In this document: positions 23,833 to 33,428 of the stretch, in pieces
Layout of the letters: the number at the start of each line of letters is the position of its first letter
Numbering within the stretch: position 1 is the first letter of the stretch
Origin: Palsa-965 sp044448685
Lineage (GTDB): Bacteria > Bacteroidota > Bacteroidia > Palsa-965
DNA length: 64,000 nucleotides
Direction of reading: 5' to 3'
Assembly: GCA_044448685.1 (NCBI GenBank)
Contig: JBIOHC010000019.1
Coordinates: 1 to 64,000, forward strand
Made by a program: the position numbers and the translations under genes
Notes under the pieces: generated by a model
What the model saw: the letters and a program-made list of their open reading frames with translations, nothing else
Told to the model about the DNA's origin: nothing
The model's database searches: none

Positions 23833-25131
23833 TTAAAGTGCGTCCACCAGCTTCTCCAGCTTAATACCCCTGGATCCTTTGATAAGAATAGTGGCATCCT
23901 TCACCGGATTTTTCTGAAGCCATTCCAGTGCTTCTTCTGCATTCACGAAATAATGGGCATCAAGCTCGGCCCTGACTCTCTCAAATTCTTTTCCGACCAA
24001 CAGGACTAAATCGAATTTACGGTTACCGATATGGTTCAGAATACGCTGATGTTCTTCTTCGCTTTCCGGCCCCAGTTCGAGCATATCACCGGCAATGAGG
24101 ACTTTTTTGTTTCCTTCCAATGCTGCAAAATTGTCAACTGCGGCGGTAAGGCTGGATGGATTGGCATTGTAGGCATCCAGGATAAGTGTATTGAGTTTGG
24201 TTTTGCGGAGCTCTGAGCGGTTGTTATTGGGTATGTAATTCTCCAGGGCCTCGCAGATATCCTGTTCATCAACCCCGAAATGAAGTCCGGTACAGATGGC
24301 AGCCATAAAATTATCAAAGTTATACTGGCCAATAAGATGGGAGTGTACCAGATGCTTTTTACCGCTTCCATTCTTTTCCCAGCTGAATGTCAGGTAAGGA
24401 TTCATCCCGGTAACACTGCCTTTGACAAGACTGCCATTCTTTCCTCCGTAACAGATTCTGTCAGCGCCGGAGCTTAAGCCCATCAACAGGTCATTATCGG
24501 CATTCACGAACAGACGGCCTTTGTTTTTGCGTATATGGTCATAGAGCTCACTTTTGGCTTTGATAACGCCTTCAAAACTCCCGAATCCTTCCAGGTGTGC
24601 CTTGCCTATACTTGTTATCAGACCATACTCAGGCAGACTCAGATTGCATAAATCCCTTATCTCTCCCGGATGGTTGGCCCCCATTTCAATGATGGCCATT
24701 TCCTGCTCGGGTTTGATACGAAGGAGGGTAAGGGGTACTCCGATATGATTATTCAGATTGCCTTCTGTAGCCAGGGTATTGAATTTCTTGCTCAGCACGG
24801 CATGAATCAGCTCCTTCGTTGTTGTCTTGCCATTGCTGCCGGTAATGCCAATAACGGGAATCTTTAAGTGTGAACGATGCATCAGAGCCAGCTGCTGGAG
24901 CATTTTAAGCACATCTTTGCAAACGAGGTAGCGATTGCCTTTGGCATAGGCAGGATTGTCTATGACAACATAGCTGGCGCCTTTTTCAAGAGCCTGAGCA
25001 GCAAATTCATTGGCATTGTAATTAGACCCTTTCAGAGCGAAAAAAATATCCCCTTCCTTGATCTTGCGGGTATCCGTAACCACAGAGGGATGTTTCCGGA
25101 ACAGGGCATAAAGGGCTTCCACAGTGGTCAT
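23833..25131 (-). CDS. murF: UDP-MurNAc-tripeptide--D-Ala-D-Ala ligase
   Basis: 432-residue Mur ligase that adds D-Ala-D-Ala to the peptidoglycan precursor in the cytoplasm. The N-terminal domain contains VVTDTRKIKEGDIFFALKG, the MurE/MurF N-domain signature. The ATP loop is GITGSNGKTTTKEL (95-108), and the C-terminal ligase domain has DAYNANPSS and LGPESEEEH. Its TAnnTTTG box lies 4 nt before the ATG and inside the gldJ terminator, an unusual arrangement. It stands outside the dcw cluster. Confidence 0.93.
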   Translation of the reverse strand: MTTVEALYALFRKHPSVVTDTRKIKEGDIFFALKGSNYNANEFAAQALEKGASYVVIDNPAYAKGNRYLVCKDVLKMLQQLALMHRSHLKIPVIGITGSNGKTTTKELIHAVLSKKFNTLATEGNLNNHIGVPLTLLRIKPEQEMAIIEMGANHPGEIRDLCNLSLPEYGLITSIGKAHLEGFGSFEGVIKAKSELYDHIRKNKGRLFVNADNDLLMGLSSGADRICYGGKNGSLVKGSVTGMNPYLTFSWEKNGSGKKHLVHSHLIGQYNFDNFMAAICTGLHFGVDEQDICEALENYIPNNNRSELRKTKLNTLILDAYNANPSSLTAAVDNFAALEGNKKVLIAGDMLELGPESEEEHQRILNHIGNRKFDLVLLVGKEFERVRAELDAHYFVNAEEALEWLQKNPVKDATILIKGSRGIKLEKLVDAL

Positions 25132-25135
25132 ATAA

Positions 25136-25143
25136 CAAATTTA
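25136..25143 (-). promoter_or_regulatory. -7 promoter box (TAAATTTG) of murF, 4 nt before ATG
   Basis: Perfect TAnnTTTG on the minus strand, 4 nt from the ATG at 25131. It overlaps the end of the hairpin at 25140-25179. Confidence 0.55.
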
Positions 25144-25179
25144 AAGGCCCCTGACAATTGAATGACAGAGGCCTTTAAA
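25140..25179 (-). terminator. terminator after gldJ
   Basis: 14-bp inverted repeat with one mismatch (25140-25153 with 25166-25179, core AAAGGCC/GGCCTTT), 12-nt loop. It is located 20 nt after the gldJ stop. On the minus strand the 3' arm ends in TTTAAATTTG, which is also the murF -7 box. Confidence 0.65.
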
Positions 25180-25198
25180 AGTTATGAAGAATGGAATG

Positions 25199-26755
25199 TT
25201 ATCTCTTGCCCAGGCCTACAGGACTTCCTACACGCGTCATAGCGCAGCGGAAACCGATCCAGCTGGTAGCCTGTTTCTGATCCAGAAAGCGACGCGTACC
25301 GGGTACCATCCAATACGCACGGTCGTTCCAGGAACCTCCTTTGAAAACACGGGCTTTATCATTGATAAGGGAAGAAACGCTCCACTCATACATGATTTTG
25401 TCAGGTGTGGTTCCGGTAGGATCCGGGTAGTAAATACTGGATTCTACATCACCGTCGAGGTAAGCAATATTGTCAGCCTGTTTGTAGTTCCTGCGTTTAT
25501 CCAGGTTGTCTTCTTTGTGTGAAAGACTTACTTCCCTGCTGCTGATATGTCCGGGTATATTAGTGATCACACTATCCACACGTGCACCTGATTTATCAAG
25601 GATGTATTCGTGCTTGACAGAGTCATTGATAACAGTAAGGTTAGGATCTGTGGTATCTTTCAGTGCTGTTTTGAATACGTTACCACGGAAAGGACGGAAG
25701 TCATCCTTATCTTCAGGTGATAAAGGACGGTATACATCCATTACCCATTCGCTTACGTTACCGGCCATGTTATACAGACCATAGTCGTTAGGCCAGTAAG
25801 AAAATACAGGGGTGGTAATATCACCGGCGTCATTCAGCAAACCGGCAGTACCCATGTTATCACCATTACTGCGTTTATAGTTGGCATTCATCTGACCGAT
25901 ATAACGTTCATCAGAGTTACGGGTACCATGTCCGTTCCAGGGATAAAGTTTGCGATCTGTGATACGTTCACCGATGGTATTACCGATAAGGCCGTAGGCT
26001 GCATATTCCCATTCCGCTTCAGTTGGAAGGCGGTATTTCGGAAGCAGGATACCGTCTTCCATACGTACTTTACGGGTCTGACGGTCAGGATCCAGAGAAG
26101 GGATATCCTGTACAACAGCACCTTCATAAGGAGTGGTGGCTTTGCTGCCCGCAAGATACCAGTCGGTATTGAATGTTGTTCCGTCGCGCTGGTCTGTGGC
26201 AAACTCAAGGATTCCTTCACGGATGAGGATGAATTCATTCACGCGGTCTGTTCTCCAGGAGCAGAAGTCATTACACTGCAGCCAGTTTACACCTACCACC
26301 GGATAATCACGGTAAGAAGGGTGACGGAGGTAATACTCCACATAGGGATCGTTATAAGCCAGCTTGCTTCTCCATACAAGCGTATCAGGCAGGGCTTTGG
26401 AAAGGATTTCGGGGTAGTTGGCTCCAAAAACACGTCCGGTCCAGTGCAGATATTCCAGGTAGTCAAGGTTACGGACTTCTGTTTCGTCCATATAGAATGA
26501 AGAAACTGTGACACGGCGCGGAATATTATTCCAGTCATACATCACATCCTGTTCATTACGACCCATGGTAAAGGTACCGCCTTCAATGAGGACGAGACCC
26601 GGACCTGTTTCCTGTTCTTCGTAAGGTACCACTTCAAAACCACCATTCTTCGGGTCGTTGTAATTCCAGCCGGTCACATTCGAACGGTCCTTTGCACAGG
26701 ATGCAAGGAGCGATATGCCAGCCAGGATAATCAACGGTTTACGGATCCTTTTCAT
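25199..26755 (-). CDS. gldJ: gliding/T9SS lipoprotein GldJ
   Basis: 518-residue lipoprotein of the formylglycine-generating-enzyme fold, required in Bacteroidota for stable GldK and gliding/T9SS function. The lipobox SLLASC places the lipidated Cys at 20. GldJ landmarks follow: TGWNYNDPKNGGF, ETGPGLVLIEGGTFTMGRNE, SFYMDETEVRNLDY, PVVGVNWLQCNDFCSWRTDR and NMAGNVSEWVMDVYRP. The C-terminal WIGFRCAMTRVG is the FGE-sulfatase end. It lies 54 nt downstream of the PorP/SprF gene on the same strand and next to porU/porV, a recurrent T9SS gene neighbourhood. I see no evidence of sulfatase-activating catalysis. Confidence 0.88.
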   Translation of the reverse strand: MKRIRKPLIILAGISLLASCAKDRSNVTGWNYNDPKNGGFEVVPYEEQETGPGLVLIEGGTFTMGRNEQDVMYDWNNIPRRVTVSSFYMDETEVRNLDYLEYLHWTGRVFGANYPEILSKALPDTLVWRSKLAYNDPYVEYYLRHPSYRDYPVVGVNWLQCNDFCSWRTDRVNEFILIREGILEFATDQRDGTTFNTDWYLAGSKATTPYEGAVVQDIPSLDPDRQTRKVRMEDGILLPKYRLPTEAEWEYAAYGLIGNTIGERITDRKLYPWNGHGTRNSDERYIGQMNANYKRSNGDNMGTAGLLNDAGDITTPVFSYWPNDYGLYNMAGNVSEWVMDVYRPLSPEDKDDFRPFRGNVFKTALKDTTDPNLTVINDSVKHEYILDKSGARVDSVITNIPGHISSREVSLSHKEDNLDKRRNYKQADNIAYLDGDVESSIYYPDPTGTTPDKIMYEWSVSSLINDKARVFKGGSWNDRAYWMVPGTRRFLDQKQATSWIGFRCAMTRVGSPVGLGKR

Positions 26756-26809
26756 AGGTTTGGGTATAACGGTTGTAGGGATTAAACGGTTTTAAAGATG
26801 ATTTATTGT

Positions 26810-27769
26810 TTAGAATGAAGGACAGCTTACTGTTCTGAACTTCTTTTTCTTCGGTTTACATTCAAACTGCAGCTGGAAAGAGATTTCATGTGAGCCGGCA
26901 GTAGTATTGGTAAGCTTGGAAACAGTTACATCATAGCTGTATCCCAGCTTGAAATGGTCTTTCTGGAGTCCCAGCAGGAGAATGAAAGAATCCCGGTTAC
27001 GGTACCACAGACCCATCACTATCGGTCCTTTAACCAGATACAGACCCAGGTTCAGCTGCTGGAAGTCCTGTTGTTTCTGATACAGGATATTAGGAGAAAT
27101 ATAAACAAGCGGGTTACGGTTTCCATCCAGAGGAATGATAGCTCCGGCATGTCCTGTAAATTTCATTGGCAATATGCTGGGGCCCATAAAGCCTTCATCA
27201 GGCTGGGTAAGGTGATTTACAGCAGCACCGAAAAAATAACGCTTACTGAAACCGAGGATACCGGCTGAGAAATCCACATTGGATTTGCTGGCAGCTCCGG
27301 GCACTTCGCCGGTAGTATAAACGAATCCTCTCCTGGGGTCAATCATATCCCCGAAATTCAGTTTGCTCCAGTCAACACTCTTTTGAGTATAAGTTACTTC
27401 ACCGGCCAGTTTAACAGAAAACTCACGGGTAATATTAAGCTGGTAGGAATAGATACCGCTTACATTGGTGGTATTGATCGTGCCTTGTCCGGCACGGTCA
27501 TTGGTAACAAGCAAACCGAGACCACCGAAAATGGCATCAATATGCTGGTCATAGGAAGCACTATAGGTTACGAATGTACCTGAAATGGCAGGCCACTCAT
27601 TACGGTAGTTCAGGCAGATACGGGGACAGCGGGCAGTTCCGGCAAAAGCAGGGTTAAGGTAAAGCGGGTTTGCATAAAATTGGGTAAATTCAGGATCCTG
27701 AGCGAAAGCAGTATCGCTGAAAGAGAAAGTAAATCCGGCGATCAAAGCTATCAGTAAACGCTTTACCAT
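26810..27769 (-). CDS. PorP/SprF-family T9SS outer-membrane protein
   Basis: 319-residue outer-membrane protein. Its signal peptide ends at AFAQ and is followed by the family hallmark DPEFTQFYANPLYLNPAFAGT. The rest is beta-barrel-like, with GLGLLVTNDRAGQGTINTTNV and FSAGILGFSKRYFFGAAVNHLTQPDE. PorP/SprF proteins anchor secreted adhesins or join the T9SS periplasmic ring. The tail (about 20 residues, FECKPKKKKFRTVSCPSF) is Lys/Cys-rich and extends past the last beta-strand, which is uncommon. The gene starts the operon with gldJ and diverges from porU. Confidence 0.85.
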   Translation of the reverse strand: MVKRLLIALIAGFTFSFSDTAFAQDPEFTQFYANPLYLNPAFAGTARCPRICLNYRNEWPAISGTFVTYSASYDQHIDAIFGGLGLLVTNDRAGQGTINTTNVSGIYSYQLNITREFSVKLAGEVTYTQKSVDWSKLNFGDMIDPRRGFVYTTGEVPGAASKSNVDFSAGILGFSKRYFFGAAVNHLTQPDEGFMGPSILPMKFTGHAGAIIPLDGNRNPLVYISPNILYQKQQDFQQLNLGLYLVKGPIVMGLWYRNRDSFILLLGLQKDHFKLGYSYDVTVSKLTNTTAGSHEISFQLQFECKPKKKKFRTVSCPSF

Positions 27770-27986
27770 GGTCTGAGGATTAAATTTAAGAATACAATAC
27801 TACGAGTTTTTTCCAAATTAGTTGCATACAGTCCAATTATTTGATCCAAAATCGGGTTCTGAAACAATATTAAGCTGGAATCTTCGTTCGAGAAGTGTGA
27901 AATAAAGCAGAAGTATGAATGACAATAATTCAGGTAAATATAAGGTTTATTACTTGAAAACCAAGGTTTAAATCTGAATTAATACG

Positions 27987-27994
27987 TATTTTTG
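27987..27994 (+). promoter_or_regulatory. -7 promoter box (TATTTTTG) of porU
   Basis: Perfect TAnnTTTG, 7 nt before ATG 28002 and 19 nt before the in-frame ATG 28014. The rest of the 232-bp divergent region 27770-27986 holds no other feature I can support. Confidence 0.55.
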
Positions 27995-28001
27995 AGCATT
28001 C

Positions 28002-31000
28002 ATGGAGTTAAATATGCTGAGAATGAGATGGGTACTAATATTAATGAGCATCATCCCGGTTTTTGGGGCGGGTGCTCAGATCACGAATAAACCCCCTCAG
28101 GCCACTACACCTGAGCCACAAAAGATCATACCTCAGTCAGCACTTCCTGTTCCTGTGGTTGGTGGGCATTCCATGCCTTCCGGAACCAATAATACCCAGA
28201 GTTCAGTCAGTGCTTTACCTGTTTCGGGTGATAAAAGCGGAAAACCTGCGAAAAAACCAATGATTAACTGGGAAGCTCCAAGAGACTGGGGCCTGCTGAA
28301 CGGAGAAAGTAAAAAGGTCCTTTATTTTGACGGTGCAGCCTACGCCAAAAACTTTCTTCCGGAATACAATCAGCGGATTCCTATTCACGGTCAGGAAAAT
28401 GCTGCACACGTAACCCTGCTTAAACAGGTATTTCAAACACTGGATCCTTCTTCAGCGGCCCTGGTGGATAAAAAATTCCTTTCTGCTACAATCACTCCCC
28501 AGGTTATTATCACCTATGACAGAGGCAACCCTGCTGCGGAGGTTAAATTTGTTCCATTACGTCTGAATACAACTTCCGGTCAGATAGAAAAGCTGATTTC
28601 TTTTGAACTCAAGCTGGATCCTTATTCAGACGAGAGGAAGAGAACCACAGCCGTTTCTGCCCGTTCCTTTGCCACCTCTTCCGTACTTGCCACCGGAACC
28701 TGGTTCAGACTGGGTGTTACAACCACTTCGATTTATAAACTTTCCTATCACTATCTGAAAAATATCGGAGTCGATGTTAAAAACCTGAATCCTCAGAATT
28801 TTAAAGTTTTTGGAAACGGAGGAGGAATGCTCCCCTTCAGCAATTCGATTTCAAGAAAAGATGATTTGGTTCAGGATGCAATATACTACTCAGGAGGGCC
28901 AACCAAAACAGTATTCGATACAAGTGATTACTTTCTTTTTTACGGGGTTTCTCCTAATACGTGGACTCATACGGCTTCCGGCTCTTACTGCACTTCCTTT
29001 AATCACCTCCTGAATAAATACAGCGATACCACCTTCTATTTCATTTCACCGGATGTGAGCGGAACTTCCAAACGTATCAGTTTACAGCCTTCTTCTGCTT
29101 CCACGCCCAACCAGACCGTAACCACCTTTGACGATTATGCCTTCGTTGAAAACGATGCCCAGAACCTGATTTCCTCCGGCAGGGAATGGTATGGGGAACA
29201 GTTTGATGTCGTGACTTCCTATACCTATCCTTTTTACTTCCCGAATATAGATGTGACATCTCCTGTATCAGTGAAGGTGGATCTGATAGCGCGGAACGAC
29301 CGGGACACCTATAATTCATCCAATCCATCCACACCGCCTAATCTTTTAGCCACTTATTTTAATATCAGCTGCCAGAGTACATCAGCCAATTTTTCTGTTC
29401 CCAATGTAAGTTTCTCCACGTATTGGGGCGATTATGCACTCGATCGTGACAGCTGCATTACCTTCCTCCCCACATCACCTTCCATGAATGTGACAGTAAC
29501 TAAAACAAGTCCTACGCCCAGCCAGGGATGGATGAACTATGTGGAAGTCAATGCCCGCAGGAAACTGACAATGTCAGGCACATCCATGTTATTCAGGGAT
29601 TCGCATTGTGCTGCAACCGGAAATATTTCCCAGTTCAGTGTTGCAGGTATGCTGCCCCGTGTGCTGATCTGGGATGTGACAGATCTGACCAATGTAGCCC
29701 AACAGCTGGTTACTTATTCCGGTACAACGGCTCAGTTTACCGTGCCAACCGATTCCATCCGTGAATTCATGGCTTTCGATACTACTGCATCCATAAATGT
29801 TCCTGTCAATTTCGGCAAAGTGGCTAATCAGGATTTACATGCCACAGCACAAACAGATTTTATCATTGTCAGTCACCCTGATTTTATTTCGGAAGCTACC
29901 CGCCTGGCCAACCTGCATGCCACACGCGATAACCTGACAAGTATAGTAGTTACTCCTCAGCAGATCTACAATGAATTTTCCTGCGGACGTCAGGATGTGG
30001 TCGCTATACGCGATTTTGTCCGCATGCTGTACAAGCGTTACAATACTGCAGCCACAATGCCTAAATACCTGCTCCTGTTCGGGGACGGATCCTATGACCC
30101 CAAACACAGGCTCAACGGGAATACGAATTTCATCGTCACCTTCGAGAATCTGGATCCTGCAGGCCCTTTAAATGAAAGCGATTCCTATGTGTCTGACGAA
30201 TTCTTCGGACTGCTGGACGATACCGAAGGACCCTGGGATGCAGCCGGTGATGCCGGAGTGCTGGATATCGGTATAGGAAGATTTCCGGTGAGGGATCTGG
30301 CGAGCGCAAAAGTGCTTGTTGATAAAGTTGAAAAATACATGAGTCTGGGAAGCCCTCCTCCTGCTTCCGGTTGCAATCTGCAAAATTGTTCGGTGATGAG
30401 GGACTGGAGAAACAGGGTCTGCTTTATAGCCGATGACGGTGACGGTGATACCCATGTCATACAAGCCGAACAGCTGGCTACAATGGTGGATACAGGCTAT
30501 GTCAATTACAATGTAGATAAGATTTACCTCGATGCCTATCAGGAAATTCAGACCCCGGGCGGAGGACGCTATCCTTCTGTGGAAGATGCGATCAATAAAC
30601 GTATGGATCAGGGAGCCCTGATTATGAATTATACCGGCCACGGAGGCCCTTCCGGTCTTTCGCATAAACGGGTAGTGGAGCTGGCCCAGATCAACAACTG
30701 GAATAACCTGTGCAATATGCCCTTCTTTGTGACGGCAACCTGCGAATTTGCACAGTATGATAATCCGACCTTTGTTTCAGCCGGTGAAGCGGTACTGATG
30801 AATCCGAACGGCGCCGGAATAGGCTTGCTTACAACCGTAAGACTTGTATTTTCCACTCCCAATTTTTACCTGAATCAGAATTTCTATAAATGCGCTTTCA
30901 AACCTATAGGAGGTGTTATGCCGCGTTTGGGCGACCTGTACCGGAACACTCAGTTGCTGTCCGGAAGTTATACCAATAACCGGAACTTCTCTCTCCTGGC

Positions 31001-32138
31001 CGACCCGGCACTTATGCTTGCCTATCCTCAGCAAAGTACAAATACAACCAAAATTAATACAACTACAGTGACCACCGCATCCGTAGATACTGTGCAGGCC
31101 CTTAGCCAGGTTTCAGTAAGCGGTTTCGTATGTGATGCCGGCGGTACAAAACTCAATTCCTTCAACGGAACCATTTATCCAACGGTGTTCGATAAATACT
31201 CCAACCTGACAACTTTGGGCAATGACGGGGTTTCAGCCAGTCCGCCAATAAGTTTCAAACTTCAGAAAAATGTCATTTACAAAGGGAAAGCCAGTATAAC
31301 GAATGGAAATTTCTCCTTCTCGTTTGTTGTTCCCCGCGATATTGCTTATCAATATGGTTCGGGTAAAATCAGTTATTATTTTGAAAACGGTGTTATAGAC
31401 GGTGCAGGATCCTTCGGTTCAGGCAATTCGGCCGGACAGTTTATCGTTGGAGGATCCAACAGCAATGCTCCGAAAGATGTGACAGGCCCCCGGATCAGGT
31501 TGTTTATGAATGACAGCACCTTTATTTACGGAGGCACAACGAATGAAAATCCCCGTCTCTATGCCACCTTGTTCGACAGCAGCGGAGTAAGTACAGTAGG
31601 CAACGGGATAGGACATGATCTTGTAGCTGTGATGGATAATAATACCAGCAACCCTTCCATATTGAACCAGTATTATACGGCAGATCTGAATACATACCGC
31701 AGCGGGAAAATCAATTTCCCCTATTCTGCTCTGCCAAGCGGTACACATACCATTAAGCTGAAAGTATGGGATGTTTATGACAATTCATCCGAAGCCTATA
31801 CGGAATTTACCGTTTCTGCATCGGCCCAGCTGGCCCTCAAACATGTGCTTAACTATCCGAATCCGTTCACCACCCATACCAGCTTCTTTTTTGAAGATAA
31901 TGAGTGCTGCCAGACACTGAATGTGGAAATAGAAGTGTTTACCATAACAGGTAAGCTGGTTAAGACCATATCAACAAATGTGAATACGGAAGGGTATCGT
32001 TCACCCCCTATTGACTGGGATGGACGGGATGATTTCGGAGATAAGATAGGGAGGGGAGTATACGTATATAAGATAAGTGTAAGGTCACCGTCGGGTGGTA
32101 CACAGCAGAAACTGGAAAAACTGGTTATCTTAAATTAG
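28002..32138 (+). CDS. porU: T9SS sortase-like peptidase PorU
   Basis: 1378-residue C25 (gingipain-family) cysteine peptidase. At the cell surface PorU removes the C-terminal signal of T9SS cargo and attaches it to anionic LPS. It has a signal peptide at the N-terminus (start ATG 28002, or 28014/28023). Catalytic His880 lies in NYTGHGG and Cys914 in FVTATCEFAQYDNP; the 34-residue spacing is close to that of P. gingivalis PorU. The C-terminal domain contains LNYPNPFTTHTSFFFEDNE and ends VYKISV...EKLVILN, a FlgD/CTD-like sorting region. porV follows 61 nt downstream, the usual PorU-PorV pairing. Confidence 0.92.
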   Translation: MELNMLRMRWVLILMSIIPVFGAGAQITNKPPQATTPEPQKIIPQSALPVPVVGGHSMPSGTNNTQSSVSALPVSGDKSGKPAKKPMINWEAPRDWGLLNGESKKVLYFDGAAYAKNFLPEYNQRIPIHGQENAAHVTLLKQVFQTLDPSSAALVDKKFLSATITPQVIITYDRGNPAAEVKFVPLRLNTTSGQIEKLISFELKLDPYSDERKRTTAVSARSFATSSVLATGTWFRLGVTTTSIYKLSYHYLKNIGVDVKNLNPQNFKVFGNGGGMLPFSNSISRKDDLVQDAIYYSGGPTKTVFDTSDYFLFYGVSPNTWTHTASGSYCTSFNHLLNKYSDTTFYFISPDVSGTSKRISLQPSSASTPNQTVTTFDDYAFVENDAQNLISSGREWYGEQFDVVTSYTYPFYFPNIDVTSPVSVKVDLIARNDRDTYNSSNPSTPPNLLATYFNISCQSTSANFSVPNVSFSTYWGDYALDRDSCITFLPTSPSMNVTVTKTSPTPSQGWMNYVEVNARRKLTMSGTSMLFRDSHCAATGNISQFSVAGMLPRVLIWDVTDLTNVAQQLVTYSGTTAQFTVPTDSIREFMAFDTTASINVPVNFGKVANQDLHATAQTDFIIVSHPDFISEATRLANLHATRDNLTSIVVTPQQIYNEFSCGRQDVVAIRDFVRMLYKRYNTAATMPKYLLLFGDGSYDPKHRLNGNTNFIVTFENLDPAGPLNESDSYVSDEFFGLLDDTEGPWDAAGDAGVLDIGIGRFPVRDLASAKVLVDKVEKYMSLGSPPPASGCNLQNCSVMRDWRNRVCFIADDGDGDTHVIQAEQLATMVDTGYVNYNVDKIYLDAYQEIQTPGGGRYPSVEDAINKRMDQGALIMNYTGHGGPSGLSHKRVVELAQINNWNNLCNMPFFVTATCEFAQYDNPTFVSAGEAVLMNPNGAGIGLLTTVRLVFSTPNFYLNQNFYKCAFKPIGGVMPRLGDLYRNTQLLSGSYTNNRNFSLLADPALMLAYPQQSTNTTKINTTTVTTASVDTVQALSQVSVSGFVCDAGGTKLNSFNGTIYPTVFDKYSNLTTLGNDGVSASPPISFKLQKNVIYKGKASITNGNFSFSFVVPRDIAYQYGSGKISYYFENGVIDGAGSFGSGNSAGQFIVGGSNSNAPKDVTGPRIRLFMNDSTFIYGGTTNENPRLYATLFDSSGVSTVGNGIGHDLVAVMDNNTSNPSILNQYYTADLNTYRSGKINFPYSALPSGTHTIKLKVWDVYDNSSEAYTEFTVSASAQLALKHVLNYPNPFTTHTSFFFEDNECCQTLNVEIEVFTITGKLVKTISTNVNTEGYRSPPIDWDGRDDFGDKIGRGVYVYKISVRSPSGGTQQKLEKLVILN

Positions 32139-32199
32139 GAAAATACCTACCTTTACCGTCCTTTTCGGAGGGCGGAAAAACAGGGGCAAACAACGTAAC

Positions 32200-33423
32200 A
32201 TGTTTAGAAAACAATTTATACTGACAGGAATTGTATCGCTTGGACTCTCACAAATGGGTAGTGCTCAGCACAACCTGACGACCACACAATTGCTGGGTCA
32301 GGTGAATACAATAACAACGGCCGTGCCTTTTCTGATGATTTCACCTGACTCCCGTGCAGGAGGAATGGGTGATGCAGGTGTTGCTTCCACACCGGATGCG
32401 AATTCCATACACTGGAATCCGGCCAAGCTTGCTTTTCTGGATAAAAAAATGGGCCTGAGTATTTCCTATACACCCTGGCTCCGCGCATTGGTTCCGGATA
32501 TTAACCTTGCTTATCTTTCTTTTTATTATAAACCGGGAAGCAAAAAATCAGATCAGACTATCGCATCTTCCCTGCGTTATTTTTCACTCGGTGATATCAC
32601 ATTTACAGATGTAACAGGTGCCACAATAGGACAGTTCAGACCCTATGAAATGGCTTATGATGTGGCCTATTCCCGTAAACTGGCCAAACGATTCTCAGTG
32701 GGCATGTCGGGTCGTTATATCTACTCCAACCTGACCAACGGGGTGGATGTGGGAGGTGCCAATACACATGCTGCCAAGACATTTGCCGTTGACCTTTCCG
32801 GCTTCTATACAAATGATAAAGTAAAAGTGGGTGATTACAAAAGCATAGCCAATTTCGGTTTCGACATCTCCAATCTCGGTGGTAAAGTATCCTATACCAG
32901 CACTGCACAACGTGATTTTATTCCAATCAACGCAAGGATAGGCGGTGCTCTGACAATGGAGCTGGATAAGTATAACTCCCTTTCTTTTATCGGCGATATT
33001 AATAAACTGCTTGTTCCAACTCCTCCTCACTGGGATTCTGTAAACCATGTGTATCAGGTAGTAGCAGGATATGACAACCGTGTTCCTGTACTGGATGGAA
33101 TAGGACTGAGTCTCGATCCAACAGACCCTCCGGGTAAGACCAAGGAATATCTGCGCGAATTTGATTTCTGCGGTGGTATGGAATACTGGTATGACAAGAT
33201 GTTTGCCGTACGTGCCGGTTATTTTTATGAGCACCCTACCAAGGGTAACCGTAAATACTTTACCCTGGGTGCAGGTATCAAATACAGTGTGTTCACACTT
33301 GACTTTGCATACCTTGTTCCGACGGACCAGCGTAACCCTCTGCAAAACACCCTTCGCTTTACACTGGTGTTCGACTTTGATGCCCTCAAGGAGCAGAATA
33401 AGGAATCAGGTACTTCAAACTAA
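32200..33423 (+). CDS. porV: T9SS outer-membrane shuttle protein PorV (LptO)
   Basis: 407-residue outer-membrane beta-barrel of the FadL-like fold. PorV collects cargo from the SprA channel and delivers it to PorU. The signal peptide ends in GSAQ. Family features include MISPDSRAGGMGDAGVAS near the mature N-terminus, then DANSIHWNPAKLAF, and FRAGYFYEHP-type strands near the end (here VRAGYFYEHPTKGNRKYF). It forms an operon with porU and, 5 nt downstream, ispF. Confidence 0.93.
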   Translation: MFRKQFILTGIVSLGLSQMGSAQHNLTTTQLLGQVNTITTAVPFLMISPDSRAGGMGDAGVASTPDANSIHWNPAKLAFLDKKMGLSISYTPWLRALVPDINLAYLSFYYKPGSKKSDQTIASSLRYFSLGDITFTDVTGATIGQFRPYEMAYDVAYSRKLAKRFSVGMSGRYIYSNLTNGVDVGGANTHAAKTFAVDLSGFYTNDKVKVGDYKSIANFGFDISNLGGKVSYTSTAQRDFIPINARIGGALTMELDKYNSLSFIGDINKLLVPTPPHWDSVNHVYQVVAGYDNRVPVLDGIGLSLDPTDPPGKTKEYLREFDFCGGMEYWYDKMFAVRAGYFYEHPTKGNRKYFTLGAGIKYSVFTLDFAYLVPTDQRNPLQNTLRFTLVFDFDALKEQNKESGTSN

Positions 33424-33428
33424 CCTGT

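Noticed and set aside
27880..27905. Near-palindrome CTTCGTTCGAGAAG upstream of porU as an operator
   Set aside because: Imperfect and isolated; no second copy with regular spacing was found.
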